Below are positions 8,484-17,331 of a stretch of 52,352 nt of DNA, piece by piece. How positions within the stretch are numbered: the stretch's first letter is position 1; each line of letters begins with the position of its first letter. Position numbers and translations under genes: made by a program. The notes below the pieces were generated by a model. The model saw nothing but the letters and a program-made list of their open reading frames with translations, had not been told where the DNA came from and ran no database searches. Origin of the DNA: JBELHJ01 sp042091495 (lineage in GTDB: Bacteria; Bacteroidota; Bacteroidia; Flavobacteriales; Flavobacteriaceae); NCBI GenBank assembly GCA_042091495.1, contig JBELHJ010000012.1, positions 1 through 52,352 on the forward strand, written 5' to 3'.

Positions 8484-11400
8484 ATGGCAAGAAAACAAGA
8501 TAAGAATACAGTAAAGAGATTTAATAAAATCTCCATTGGTTTAGCTTCTCCAGAATCTGTTTTAGCAGCATCAAACGGTGAAGTTCTAAAGCCAGAAACT
8601 ATCAATTATCGAACTCATAAACCAGAGCGTGATGGTTTATTTTGTGAGCGTATCTTTGGTCCTGTAAAGGATTATGAGTGTGCTTGTGGAAAATATAAGC
8701 GTATAAGATATAAAGGTATTGTTTGTGACCGATGTGGGGTTGAAGTAACAGAGAAAAAAGTGAGACGTGATCGTGTAGGTCATATCAATTTAGTTGTTCC
8801 TGTTGCTCACATTTGGTATTTCAGATCTCTACCAAATAAAATAGGTTACTTATTAGGATTGCCATCTAAGAAATTAGATATGATAATCTATTATGAGCGT
8901 TATGTGGTTATCCAACCTGGGACTGCATTGAATGCTGAGGGAGAGCCTATTCAAAAAATGGATTTCTTAACTGAGGAAGAATACCTAAATGTATTAGAAT
9001 CCCTACCACAAGAAAATCAGTATTTAGAAGATTCTGATCCTAACAAGTTCATCGCTAAAATGGGAGCAGAGTGTTTAATTGATTTATTAGCTCGTATAGA
9101 TTTAGATACTTTATCTTTTGAATTAAGACATAGTGCTAACAATGAGACTTCTAAACAAAGAAAAAACGAAGCTTTAAAACGTCTTCAGGTTGTTGAAGCT
9201 TTTAGAGATTCTAACTCAAACAGGGAGAATAAACCAGAATGGATGATTATGAAAGCCATTCCTGTTATTCCACCAGAATTAAGACCCTTAGTTCCACTAG
9301 ACGGAGGTCGTTTTGCTACTTCAGACTTGAACGATTTATATCGTAGAGTTATTATAAGAAATAACCGCTTAAAGCGTTTGGTTGAGATTAAAGCCCCTGA
9401 AGTTATTTTAAGAAATGAAAAAAGGATGCTACAGGAATCTGTAGATTCGTTATTTGACAACACAAGAAAATCTTCTGCTGTTAAAACCGATTCTAACAGA
9501 CCTTTAAAATCTTTATCAGATTCATTAAAAGGTAAGCAAGGTCGTTTCCGTCAAAACTTACTTGGTAAACGTGTAGATTACTCTGCGCGTTCAGTAATTG
9601 TTGTTGGACCTGAGATGAAATTATTTGAGTGTGGTCTTCCTAAGAACATGGCAGCTGAGCTCTACAAGCCTTTTGTAATTAGAAAATTAATTGAAAGAGG
9701 TATTGTTAAGACTGTTAAGTCAGCTAAGAAAATCATAGACAAAAAAGAGCCTGTAGTTTGGGACATCCTTGATAATGTAATTAAAGGACACCCAGTATTA
9801 CTTAACCGTGCTCCTACACTTCACAGATTAGGTATACAAGCATTTCAACCTAAACTTATTGAAGGAAAAGCAATTAGACTTCACCCATTAGTGTGTACAG
9901 CGTTTAACGCCGATTTTGATGGAGATCAAATGGCTGTTCACTTACCGCTTGGGCCTGAAGCTATTCTTGAAGCTCAATTATTGATGTTAGCGTCACATAA
10001 TATCTTAAACCCTGCTAATGGATCTCCTGTAACTGTTCCATCTCAGGATATGGTTTTAGGACTTTATTATATGACCAAATTAAGAAAGTCTACATCTAAA
10101 GTTCCAATTAAAGGCGAAGGATTAATTTTTTACTCTCCAGAAGAAGTAACTATTGCTTACAATGAGAAGAAAGTAGATTTAAATGCCGGTATTAAGGTAA
10201 GAACTTATGATATCAATGATAATGGAGAACAGGAGTTACAATTAATTGAAACTACTGTAGGAAGAGTTTTATTCAATGAAAAAGTGCCTTCTAGTGCAGG
10301 TTATATTAACGATGTACTTACTAAAAAGTCACTTAGAGATATTATTGGTGATATTCTAAAGGTTACAAGTGTTCCTGAAACAGCAGCATTCCTAGATGAA
10401 ATTAAAACTTTAGGATATAAGTTTGCATTCCAGGGCGGGTTATCATTCAGTTTAGGTGATATTATTATTCCTCAGGAAAAACAAGGAATGATAGACAAAG
10501 CCAATACGTTAGTTGACGGTATTATGGGTAACTATAACATGGGACTTATAACTAACAATGAACGTTATAATCAAGTAATTGATATTTGGACTTCTACAAA
10601 CGCAGAGTTAACTGAGTTATCAATGAAGCGTATTAGAGAAGATCAACAAGGATTTAACTCTGTATACATGATGCTTGACTCAGGAGCTCGTGGATCTAAA
10701 GAACAGATTCGTCAGCTAACTGGTATGCGAGGTCTTATGGCTAAACCTAAAAAATCTAATGCAGGTGGAGGTGAAATTATTGAAAATCCAATTCTTTCTA
10801 ACTTTAAAGAAGGGTTATCAATTCTTGAATATTTTATTTCAACTCACGGTGCTCGTAAAGGTCTTGCCGATACAGCTCTCAAAACAGCAGATGCTGGTTA
10901 CTTAACAAGACGTTTAGTAGATGTTTCTCAAGATGTTATAATATACAGTGAAGACTGTGGTACACTTAGAGGTATTGAAGTAAGTGCTCTTAAAAAGAAT
11001 GATGAGGTTGTAGAAAAATTAGAAGATAGAATTGTTGGACGTACTGCGCTTAATGACGTATATAATCCATTTACAGAAGAATTATTAGTAGCTTCTGGAG
11101 CACATATTTCGGAGGCTATCGCTAAACGCATAGAGGACTCACCTGTTGAGACTATAGAAGTTAGATCACCTCTAACATGTGAGGCTAAAAAAGGGATTTG
11201 TTCTAAATGTTATGGTAGAAACCTAGCAACAGGGAAAATGGTTCAAAGAGGTGAAGCTGTAGGTGTTGTAGCTGCTCAATCAATTGGTGAGCCAGGTACA
11301 CAGTTAACATTAAGAACGTTCCACGTTGGTGGTATTGCAGGTAACATTTCAGAAGAAAACAAACTTAATGTTAAGTTTGACGGAGTCGCTGAAATAGAAG

Positions 11401-12782
11401 ATCTTAAGACTGTTAAGAGTACTGATAGTGAAGGTAACGAAGTTGATGTTGTTATCTCACGGACATCTGAACTTAAATTAATAGAGCCTAAGACCGGAAT
11501 TACATTAAGCACAAATAATATCCCATACGGTTCAACTATTTTTGTTAAAAACAGACAGAAACTTTCCAAGGGCGATGTAGTTTGTCAATGGGATCCATAC
11601 AATGGTGTAATTATCTCTGAATTCTCTGGAAATGTAAAGTTTGAGAATATTGAACAAGGCGTAACTTACCAAGTTGAAATTGATGAACAAACTGGTTTCC
11701 AAGAAAAAGTAATTTCGGAATCTAGAAATAAAAAGTTAATTCCAACATTACATATTACAGATGGTGATGGAAACACGATAAGATCATACAACTTACCAGT
11801 AGGAGCACACCTAATGGTAAATGATTCGGACAGTATTGAAGTTGGAAAAATTTTAGTTAAAATTCCTAGAAAATCTGCTAAAGCAGGTGATATTACAGGA
11901 GGTTTACCACGTGTTACTGAATTATTTGAAGCACGTAACCCATCAAATCCAGCCGTTGTTTCTGAAATTGATGGTGTTGTTGAATTAGGTAAAATTAAAC
12001 GTGGTAACCGCGAGATTAAGATTACTCCTAAAATTGGTGAACCTAAAAAATACTTAGTTAAGTTATCAAACCAAATTTTGGTTCAAGAAAATGACTTTGT
12101 AAAAGCTGGAATGCCTCTTTCTGATGGATCAATTACTCCTAATGATATTCTTAATATTAAAGGGCCATCTGCTGTTCAACAATATCTAGTTAATGAAGTT
12201 CAAGAAGTTTACCGTTTACAAGGTGTAAAAATTAACGATAAGCATTTTGAGGTAGTTGTTAGACAAATGATGAGAAAAGTTAGAATTACTGATTCAGGAG
12301 ATACTATTTTCTTAGAAAATCAACTAGTTCATAAATCTGACTTTATAGAAGAGAATGATAAGATTTTTGGAATGAAAGTTATTGAAGATTCTGGGGATTC
12401 AGAAACTTTTAAAGCTGGACAAATAGTAACACTTCGACAACTTAGAGATGAAAACTCTATTTTAAGACGTGAAGATAAAAAGCTAGTTGAAGCAAGAGAT
12501 GCTAAAACTGCTACGGCTACTCCTATATTACAAGGTATTACTAGAGCATCACTTCAAACTAAGTCGTTTATTTCTGCAGCTTCTTTCCAGGAAACTACTA
12601 AAGTACTTAATGAAGCAGCAGTTAATGCTAAAGTTGATAGTTTAGAAGGACTTAAAGAAAATGTTATTGTTGGTCATAAGATTCCAGCCGGAACAGGTGT
12701 TAGAAATTATGATAAACTAATTGTTGGTTCTAAAGATGAGTTTGATCAAATGCTTAGAAATAAACAGGAGCTAAACTTTTAA
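8484..12782 (+). CDS. rpoC: DNA-directed RNA polymerase subunit beta'
   Basis: The beta' subunit carries the catalytic magnesium site. The 1432-residue product has an N-terminal zinc ribbon (C66, C68, C81, C84), the catalytic NADFDGDQM motif (N475, with D477, D479 and D481 binding Mg2+), the trigger-loop region around MRGLMAKP, and a second zinc site built from CGTLRGIEV and CEAKKGICSKC. The C-terminus runs to NKQELNF and the DUF3467 gene begins 5 nt after the stop, so they are co-translated. No large lineage insertion is obvious. Confidence 0.99.
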   Translation: MARKQDKNTVKRFNKISIGLASPESVLAASNGEVLKPETINYRTHKPERDGLFCERIFGPVKDYECACGKYKRIRYKGIVCDRCGVEVTEKKVRRDRVGHINLVVPVAHIWYFRSLPNKIGYLLGLPSKKLDMIIYYERYVVIQPGTALNAEGEPIQKMDFLTEEEYLNVLESLPQENQYLEDSDPNKFIAKMGAECLIDLLARIDLDTLSFELRHSANNETSKQRKNEALKRLQVVEAFRDSNSNRENKPEWMIMKAIPVIPPELRPLVPLDGGRFATSDLNDLYRRVIIRNNRLKRLVEIKAPEVILRNEKRMLQESVDSLFDNTRKSSAVKTDSNRPLKSLSDSLKGKQGRFRQNLLGKRVDYSARSVIVVGPEMKLFECGLPKNMAAELYKPFVIRKLIERGIVKTVKSAKKIIDKKEPVVWDILDNVIKGHPVLLNRAPTLHRLGIQAFQPKLIEGKAIRLHPLVCTAFNADFDGDQMAVHLPLGPEAILEAQLLMLASHNILNPANGSPVTVPSQDMVLGLYYMTKLRKSTSKVPIKGEGLIFYSPEEVTIAYNEKKVDLNAGIKVRTYDINDNGEQELQLIETTVGRVLFNEKVPSSAGYINDVLTKKSLRDIIGDILKVTSVPETAAFLDEIKTLGYKFAFQGGLSFSLGDIIIPQEKQGMIDKANTLVDGIMGNYNMGLITNNERYNQVIDIWTSTNAELTELSMKRIREDQQGFNSVYMMLDSGARGSKEQIRQLTGMRGLMAKPKKSNAGGGEIIENPILSNFKEGLSILEYFISTHGARKGLADTALKTADAGYLTRRLVDVSQDVIIYSEDCGTLRGIEVSALKKNDEVVEKLEDRIVGRTALNDVYNPFTEELLVASGAHISEAIAKRIEDSPVETIEVRSPLTCEAKKGICSKCYGRNLATGKMVQRGEAVGVVAAQSIGEPGTQLTLRTFHVGGIAGNISEENKLNVKFDGVAEIEDLKTVKSTDSEGNEVDVVISRTSELKLIEPKTGITLSTNNIPYGSTIFVKNRQKLSKGDVVCQWDPYNGVIISEFSGNVKFENIEQGVTYQVEIDEQTGFQEKVISESRNKKLIPTLHITDGDGNTIRSYNLPVGAHLMVNDSDSIEVGKILVKIPRKSAKAGDITGGLPRVTELFEARNPSNPAVVSEIDGVVELGKIKRGNREIKITPKIGEPKKYLVKLSNQILVQENDFVKAGMPLSDGSITPNDILNIKGPSAVQQYLVNEVQEVYRLQGVKINDKHFEVVVRQMMRKVRITDSGDTIFLENQLVHKSDFIEENDKIFGMKVIEDSGDSETFKAGQIVTLRQLRDENSILRREDKKLVEARDAKTATATPILQGITRASLQTKSFISAASFQETTKVLNEAAVNAKVDSLEGLKENVIVGHKIPAGTGVRNYDKLIVGSKDEFDQMLRNKQELNF

Positions 12783-12787
12783 TTATT

Positions 12788-13105
12788 ATGAGCGATCAAT
12801 CTAAAGATTCAAAACAAGGTCAGATTAATATTGAGCTTGATGAAAAAATAGCTGAGGGGACTTATTCCAACTTGGCTATCATCAATCATTCTGTTTCTGA
12901 ATTTGTTGTTGACTTTATTAACATTATGCCGGGAACTCCTAAGAGTAAGGTGAAGTCAAGGATTATCTTAACGCCTCAACATGCAAAACGTTTATTAAAA
13001 GCATTAAGTGATAATGTAAAGCGTTATGAAAGCAATCATGGAAAGATAGATGATCATGAACAACCACCTATTCCGCTTAATTTTGGTCCAGCTGGTCAAG
13101 CATAA
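12788..13105 (+). CDS. DUF3467 protein encoded directly after rpoC
   Basis: A 105-residue soluble protein of the DUF3467 family, whose function I do not know. Visible features are a conserved core IELDEKIAEGTYSNLAIINH, then EFVVDFINIMPGTPKSKV and SRIILTPQHAKRLLKALSDN, with a disordered proline-containing tail. There is no signal peptide or membrane segment. The gene starts 5 nt after rpoC and ends just before the operon terminator, so it is the last cistron of the RNA polymerase operon. This placement hints at a role with transcription or ribosomes, but that is inference only. Confidence 0.9.
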   Translation: MSDQSKDSKQGQINIELDEKIAEGTYSNLAIINHSVSEFVVDFINIMPGTPKSKVKSRIILTPQHAKRLLKALSDNVKRYESNHGKIDDHEQPPIPLNFGPAGQA

Positions 13106-13107
13106 AT

Positions 13108-13140
13108 AAAAAAGCCTTTGATATATTCAAAGGCTTTTTT
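13108..13140. terminator. Bidirectional terminator of the rpoBC operon and prfC
   Basis: The 14-bp perfect stem AAAAAAGCCTTTGA (13108-13121) with TCAAAGGCTTTTTT (13127-13140) around TATAT has A and T tracts on both sides, so it works for transcripts arriving from both directions. The prfC stop codon overlaps its right edge. Confidence 0.93.
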
Positions 13141-14729
13141 TATTTGAATTCCGAAACAAAATGAAATGTGAGACTTGGATATTTCTGTTGGGTCATTTGA
13201 AGTGAAAATGCTGAATCTGCAAGGAAAACCAATTGCCCTTGTTTATCTTTAGCTAAATACCTTTGCTTAACCCTCATAAACTCTTTAAACTCGTCGTTTT
13301 TTTCATCTTCTGCTTCTATCCAACAAGCTTTATAAACATTTAAATTTTCGTATGTGCATTTTGCACCATACTCATGTTCAAGGCGGTATTGTATAACTTC
13401 ATATTGAAGGGCGCCTACTGTTCCAATAACTTTTCTGCCATTAAGCTCCAAAGTAAATAACTGAGCAACACCTTCATCCATCAACTGATCTATCCCTTTA
13501 AATAATTGTTTAGATTTTAGAGGATCTGCATTATTAATATATCTAAAGTGTTCCGGGGAAAAACTTGGAATACCTTTATAACTTAAAACTTCACCTTCTG
13601 TTAACGTATCACCAATTTTAAAATTCCCAGTGTCATGAACACCAACTATATCACCTGGATAAGATATATCAACAATTTCCTTTTTTTCTGCAAAAAATGC
13701 GTTGGGACTAGAAAATTTTAATTTTTTATTGTGTCTGACATGAAGGTATGGTGTGTTTCTTTTAAAAGTTCCAGAGACTATTTTTATAAAAGCTAAACGA
13801 TCTCTGTGTTTAGGATCCATATTAGCGTGAATTTTAAAAACAAAGCCAGTAAACTTTGACTCATCTGGCTCAACAACTCTGGAGTCGCTTTCTTTTGCTC
13901 TCGGTTTAGGGGCAATATCAATGAAACAATCGAGAAGCTCTCTTACTCCAAAATTATTTAGAGCAGATCCAAAAAATACGGGTTGTAAATTTCCAGAGAG
14001 GTAATCTTCTTTTTTGAATTCTGGGTATATCCCTTTTACGAGTTCTATCTCTTCTCTTAGAGTAGTTGCTACGCTTTCTCCTATTAATTGATCCAATTCG
14101 GAGGTTTGTAGGTCATTAATTTCTATAGTTTCTTCTATATCTTTTCTACTATCACCACTAAAAAGATTGATGTTCTTTTCCCAAATATTGTAAATACCTT
14201 TGAATTCATATCCCATTCCAATTGGGAAACTTAAAGGTGTAACTTTTAATCCTAATTTTTGTTCAACTTCATCCAAAAGGTCAAAGGCATCTTTACCTTC
14301 TCTATCCAATTTATTAATAAAAACAATCATTGGGATATTTCGCATTCTACAAACTTGGACTAGTTTTTCTGTTTGTTCCTCCACACCTTTTGCAACATCA
14401 ATAACAACAATTACACTATCTACAGCAGTTAAAGTTCTAAATGTGTCTTCTGCAAAATCTTTATGTCCTGGAGTATCCAAAATATTTATTTTGGTATCCT
14501 TGTACTCAAAGGCTAAAACTGATGTAGCAACAGAAATTCCTCTTTGGCGTTCAATTTCCATGAAATCACTAGTGGCTCCTTTTTTAATTTTATTGCTTTT
14601 TACAGCACCAGCTTCTTGAATAGCACCACCAAATAATAGTAATTTTTCAGTTAAAGTTGTTTTTCCTGCGTCTGGATGGGATACAATACCAAATGTTCTT
14701 CTTTTATTAATTTCAGAATTAAAACTCAT
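13140..14729 (-). CDS. prfC: Peptide chain release factor 3
   Basis: RF3 is a translational GTPase that removes RF1/RF2 from the ribosome after peptide release. The 529-residue product shows the G1 motif SHPDAGKTTL, the switch QRGISVATSV, DTPGHKDFAED and NKLDRE, followed by RF3-type domains with FFGSALNNFG and the C-terminal YRLEHEYGAKC region. An upstream in-frame ATG at 14774 lies before the promoter -7 element at 14751-14758, so the start at 14729 (MSFNSEINKRRTFG) is preferred. It is monocistronic and converges on the rpoC terminator. Confidence 0.96.
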   Translation of the reverse strand: MSFNSEINKRRTFGIVSHPDAGKTTLTEKLLLFGGAIQEAGAVKSNKIKKGATSDFMEIERQRGISVATSVLAFEYKDTKINILDTPGHKDFAEDTFRTLTAVDSVIVVIDVAKGVEEQTEKLVQVCRMRNIPMIVFINKLDREGKDAFDLLDEVEQKLGLKVTPLSFPIGMGYEFKGIYNIWEKNINLFSGDSRKDIEETIEINDLQTSELDQLIGESVATTLREEIELVKGIYPEFKKEDYLSGNLQPVFFGSALNNFGVRELLDCFIDIAPKPRAKESDSRVVEPDESKFTGFVFKIHANMDPKHRDRLAFIKIVSGTFKRNTPYLHVRHNKKLKFSSPNAFFAEKKEIVDISYPGDIVGVHDTGNFKIGDTLTEGEVLSYKGIPSFSPEHFRYINNADPLKSKQLFKGIDQLMDEGVAQLFTLELNGRKVIGTVGALQYEVIQYRLEHEYGAKCTYENLNVYKACWIEAEDEKNDEFKEFMRVKQRYLAKDKQGQLVFLADSAFSLQMTQQKYPSLTFHFVSEFK

Positions 14730-14750
14730 AATATATTTTAAAAGTGGTGG

Positions 14751-14758
14751 CAAAGATA
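14751..14758 (-). promoter_or_regulatory. -7 promoter element of prfC
   Basis: On the minus strand the sequence reads TATCTTTG, a match to the Bacteroidota housekeeping -7 consensus TAnnTTTG, 21 nt before the chosen prfC start. A -33 TTG at the optimal spacing is not seen; the nearest TTG is only 13 nt upstream. Confidence 0.6.
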
Positions 14759-14841
14759 CTATTATTATCTGCAATCCTTTATTATATTAGAAGTGCTATT
14801 TAATTTTTGTTAAACCTTACTGTCAATTGATTTTTTAATAA

Positions 14842-14849
14842 TATTTTTG
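14842..14849 (+). promoter_or_regulatory. -7 promoter element of idi
   Basis: TATTTTTG matches TAnnTTTG exactly and ends only 7 nt before the idi ATG. The expected transcription start a few bases downstream would leave a leader of about 0-3 nt, so the mRNA is probably leaderless or nearly so. Confidence 0.6.
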
Positions 14850-14856
14850 TTTACTA

Positions 14857-15384
14857 ATGATAGAAGAACAAGTTATTTTAGTTAACGAACAAGATCAAGA
14901 AATTGGTTTAATGCCCAAGATTGAAGCCCATGAAAAAGCAGTTTTACATCGTGCTTTTTCTGTATTTATCTTTAACTCTAGAAATGAATTAATGTTGCAA
15001 CAACGTGCTTCACATAAATACCACTCTCCTGATCTTTGGACTAACACCTGTTGCAGCCATCAACGTCACGGTGAATCAAATATTGAGGCTGGTAAACGAA
15101 GATTATTTGAGGAAATGGGTTTTGTAACTGAACTTGAAGAGAAAACATCTTTTATTTATAAAGCACCTTTTGACAATGGCTTAACGGAACATGAGTTAGA
15201 TCATATCATGGTTGGTTATTATGATGATGCTCCAAGCCTCAATCAAGAAGAAGTTAAAGATTGGAAGTGGATGTCTTTAGAAGACGTTAAAAACGATATA
15301 ATAATTAATCCCAGTTCATACACAGCATGGTTTAAAATTATATTTGATAAGTTTTATAAGTATATTAATATTAACAATAAATGA
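14857..15384 (+). CDS. idi: Isopentenyl-diphosphate delta-isomerase, type 1
   Basis: Interconverts isopentenyl and dimethylallyl diphosphate, supplying both building blocks for quinones, carotenoids and undecaprenyl chains. The 175-residue protein has the Nudix-like fold with WTNTCCSHQ (C66 aligns with the catalytic Cys, C65 replaces the usual small residue), HGES, the RRLFEEMGF Nudix helix, and NGLTEHELDH carrying the catalytic Glu. The stop overlaps the next start by four bases (ATGA), so it is translationally coupled to the QueD/PTPS homologue, a pairing without obvious metabolic logic. Confidence 0.94.
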   Translation: MIEEQVILVNEQDQEIGLMPKIEAHEKAVLHRAFSVFIFNSRNELMLQQRASHKYHSPDLWTNTCCSHQRHGESNIEAGKRRLFEEMGFVTELEEKTSFIYKAPFDNGLTEHELDHIMVGYYDDAPSLNQEEVKDWKWMSLEDVKNDIIINPSSYTAWFKIIFDKFYKYININNK

Positions 15385-15791
15385 GAGTAACTGTTTGCAG
15401 AAGGGCTCACTTTAATGCAGCTCACCGTTTATACAGAAAGGATTGGCCTAATTCTAAGAACGAGGAGATCTTTGGAAAATGTAATAACCCTCATTTTCAC
15501 GGACACAACTATGAATTAATTGTTAAAGTAACTGGTTATATTGACCCTGAAACTGGATATGTGATTGATGTTAAAATTCTAAAAGATATTATCAAATCTG
15601 AAGTAGAAGACAGTTTTGATCATAAAAATTTAAATTTAGAAGTAGAAGAATTTAAGAATTTGAATCCTACAGCAGAAAACATTTCGGTTGTTATATATAA
15701 TAAAATTAAACCTAAGTTAAAACCGGATTTAGAATTGGAAGTAGAATTATATGAAACTCCTAGAAATTTTGTTTCTTACAAGGGAGAATGA
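15381..15791 (+). CDS. 6-pyruvoyl-tetrahydropterin synthase / 6-carboxytetrahydropterin synthase (QueD family)
   Basis: Family members convert dihydroneopterin triphosphate either to 6-pyruvoyl-tetrahydropterin or to 6-carboxytetrahydropterin for queuosine synthesis. This 136-residue protein has the zinc histidines H15 (NAAHRL), H40 and H42 (HFHGHNY), the catalytic Cys34 in GKCNNPHFHGH, and a DHKNLN motif plus TAEN with the substrate-binding Glu. The CxxxxxHGH spacing leans to the QueD/archaeal type, but sequence alone does not settle the product. Its start overlaps the idi stop. Confidence 0.88.
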   Translation: MRVTVCRRAHFNAAHRLYRKDWPNSKNEEIFGKCNNPHFHGHNYELIVKVTGYIDPETGYVIDVKILKDIIKSEVEDSFDHKNLNLEVEEFKNLNPTAENISVVIYNKIKPKLKPDLELEVELYETPRNFVSYKGE

Positions 15792-15815
15792 TAAATATTT
15801 AAATAAAATTTAATT

Positions 15816-16085
15816 ATGGCAAGTGTAAAGAATTTAAAAAAAGACATCAATTACGTACTTGGAGATATTATAGAAGCTGTTTATATATGGGAAATAGCAA
15901 ATGCTGACAAAGGCCTTGAAAAGAGTGGTGCTATTATTGATGAGGCAATAGATACCTTTGATGAATTAATCGAGAAGTTAAACCAAAGAGATGTCGAAAA
16001 TAAAAAAATGCATTTTAGTGCAATTAAAACCGAGTTAGAAACAAGAGGGAGATCTTTAATTGATAAAATTAATAAACTAGTGTAA
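15816..16085 (+). CDS. Conserved hypothetical helical protein (89 aa)
   Basis: I do not recognise a named domain. The 89-residue product is predicted to be almost entirely alpha-helical and soluble, charged and lysine/glutamate-rich, with a conserved-looking GDIIEAVYIWEIANADKG segment near residues 17-34. It follows the QueD homologue by 24 nt and precedes a terminator, so it is probably the third gene of the idi transcript. Its codon use and composition match its neighbours. Confidence 0.8.
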   Translation: MASVKNLKKDINYVLGDIIEAVYIWEIANADKGLEKSGAIIDEAIDTFDELIEKLNQRDVENKKMHFSAIKTELETRGRSLIDKINKLV

Positions 16086-16110
16086 TTTTTACTTACCCTC
16101 ATAATGAATT

Positions 16111-16137
16111 AAAGCCACCTTTGTGTGGTTTTTTTTT
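16111..16137 (+). terminator. Intrinsic terminator of the idi-QueD operon
   Basis: AAAGCCAC (16111-16118) pairs with GTGGTTTT (16125-16132), including one G-T pair, around CTTTGT, and a T run continues to 16137. Confidence 0.85.
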
Positions 16138-16219
16138 GTTCTCATTATAATCCCTAATTCTATCAATAATTTTAATATTTTAAAAATGATTTTTTTAAGT
16201 AAATATTTTCTAAAATTGA

Positions 16220-16250
16220 TTTGCAAATGTAATAATCAAGATTATATTTG
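16220..16250 (+). promoter_or_regulatory. Near-perfect housekeeping promoter of tRNA-Thr(UGU)
   Basis: A -33 TTTG (16220-16223) and a -7 TATATTTG (16243-16250) are separated by exactly 19 nt, matching the Bacteroidota consensus TTTG-N19-TAnnTTTG. The tRNA begins 12 nt after the -7 element. Confidence 0.9.
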
Positions 16251-16261
16251 CACTCGCAAAA

Positions 16262-16335
16262 GCCGATATAGCTCAGCTGGCTAGAGCAGCTGATTTGTAA
16301 TCAGCAGGTCGTGGGTTCGAGTCCCTCTATCGGCT
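16262..16335 (+). tRNA. tRNA-Thr (UGU anticodon)
   Basis: The acceptor GCCGATA (16262-16268) pairs with TATCGGC (16328-16334), and the discriminator is T16335. The anticodon stem GCTGA/TCAGC encloses loop TTTGTAA, giving UGU for Thr. The T arm is GGGTTCGAGTCCC. It is an independent transcription unit with its own promoter and terminator. Confidence 0.97.
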
Positions 16336-16338
16336 CAA

Positions 16339-16367
16339 AAAAAGCCTCCTTATAAAGGAGGCTTTTT
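16339..16367. terminator. Terminator shared by tRNA-Thr and the DUF4369 gene
   Basis: AAAAAGCCTCCTT (16339-16351) and AAGGAGGCTTTTT (16355-16367) form a perfect stem with A and T tracts at both sides, serving the tRNA on + and the lipoprotein gene on -, whose stop codon starts at 16370 and abuts it. Confidence 0.92.
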
Positions 16368-17048
16368 CTATTTGCTTAATTGTTTTTTTAGTTTTTTACC
16401 GTAATAAGAATCTTTTATTCTAGCAGTAAGATTGTTATATAAGGAATCTATTAAAGGACTTTTAACCTCTGGTAAGTCTGTTACAGCTATAAAAGGAGCT
16501 ACTTCACTATCATTATGATTAACTCCAAAGTTCAAAGCAAATAATATTTTTCTTTTAAGAAGTCCTTGTTGCTTTTTTGATATTTCATTAGCTAAGGCAG
16601 TATCATTAGATTTTTGCGCATTAAACCCTTCCACGATTAAATCTAAATTTTTTGAATTAAATGATCTAATCATCTCTTGGTACACTTGATATAATTTAGT
16701 CTGCTCTGATCCCGTAATCACAATATCTTTATTAAAGTTTTTCAATGAGGTGTTTAAAAAGGTTTCTCCATTTGTACTAAAAAAATCTGAAGTGTACTGT
16801 ACCTTTTTATTTTTATTTAAACGAAGCCTTAAAAGGTTAGGATATTCTAGATTACAATTTAATTTAAAATCAGGGGAATTATATACTTTAAAAGAATCTA
16901 CAGTTATAAAGTTAGAGTCATTAAAAACTTCAAGATATACAGTCCCTTTTTTGAGACCTTTAATAGAACCACTTAAATTAAAGTTTTTCTCTTGGTTTGA
17001 ACATGTTAAAAGTATAGCTGCTATAAATAATATAAATACGTATTTCAT
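16368..17048 (-). CDS. DUF4369 lipoprotein
   Basis: The 226-residue product has a signal peptide ending in a lipobox (LLTC, Cys16), so it is probably a lipoprotein anchored in the envelope. The mature N-terminus matches the DUF4369 pattern (FNLSGSIKGLKKGTVYLEV), the beta-rich domain usually fused to a TlpA/AhpC thioredoxin domain in Bacteroidota. Here no CxxC thioredoxin domain follows; instead a helical tail of about 110 residues ends in KKLKKQLSK. It stands alone between tRNA-Thr and a gene-free stretch. The exact function is unknown. Confidence 0.88.
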   Translation of the reverse strand: MKYVFILFIAAILLTCSNQEKNFNLSGSIKGLKKGTVYLEVFNDSNFITVDSFKVYNSPDFKLNCNLEYPNLLRLRLNKNKKVQYTSDFFSTNGETFLNTSLKNFNKDIVITGSEQTKLYQVYQEMIRSFNSKNLDLIVEGFNAQKSNDTALANEISKKQQGLLKRKILFALNFGVNHNDSEVAPFIAVTDLPEVKSPLIDSLYNNLTARIKDSYYGKKLKKQLSK

Positions 17049-17331
17049 TTATTAGATTTTTAACAAATATGCATAATATTTTAAAGATTTAAGAAATTAT
17101 GTTAATTAAAAATATGGACTTATTTAAGCTACTTTATTTGTAAGAAAAGATAACTATTTTAATAAGTAATGTTAAAAAAAATGCATTTAATCGATATTAT
17201 AATGTATTACAGCTAATAATAAATTTATTTAAACTATATTCAAGTGTATTTTTATAATACGATGGATTAATTAATGATTTGCTTTTAACCGAAGCAAGAT
17301 AGAAACCGAGTTTGGGGGAACTCGGTTTTTT
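17049..17331. other. Gene-free stretch with tandem hairpins
   Basis: There is no convincing coding sequence in these 283 bases; they are very AT-rich. The right end holds a 6-bp hairpin (TTGCTT 17279-17284 with AAGCAA 17292-17297) followed by a strong terminator-type hairpin on the + strand, an arrangement typical of the 3' end of a small RNA. I see no exact TAnnTTTG promoter, so a + strand transcript is only a possibility. Confidence 0.4.
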
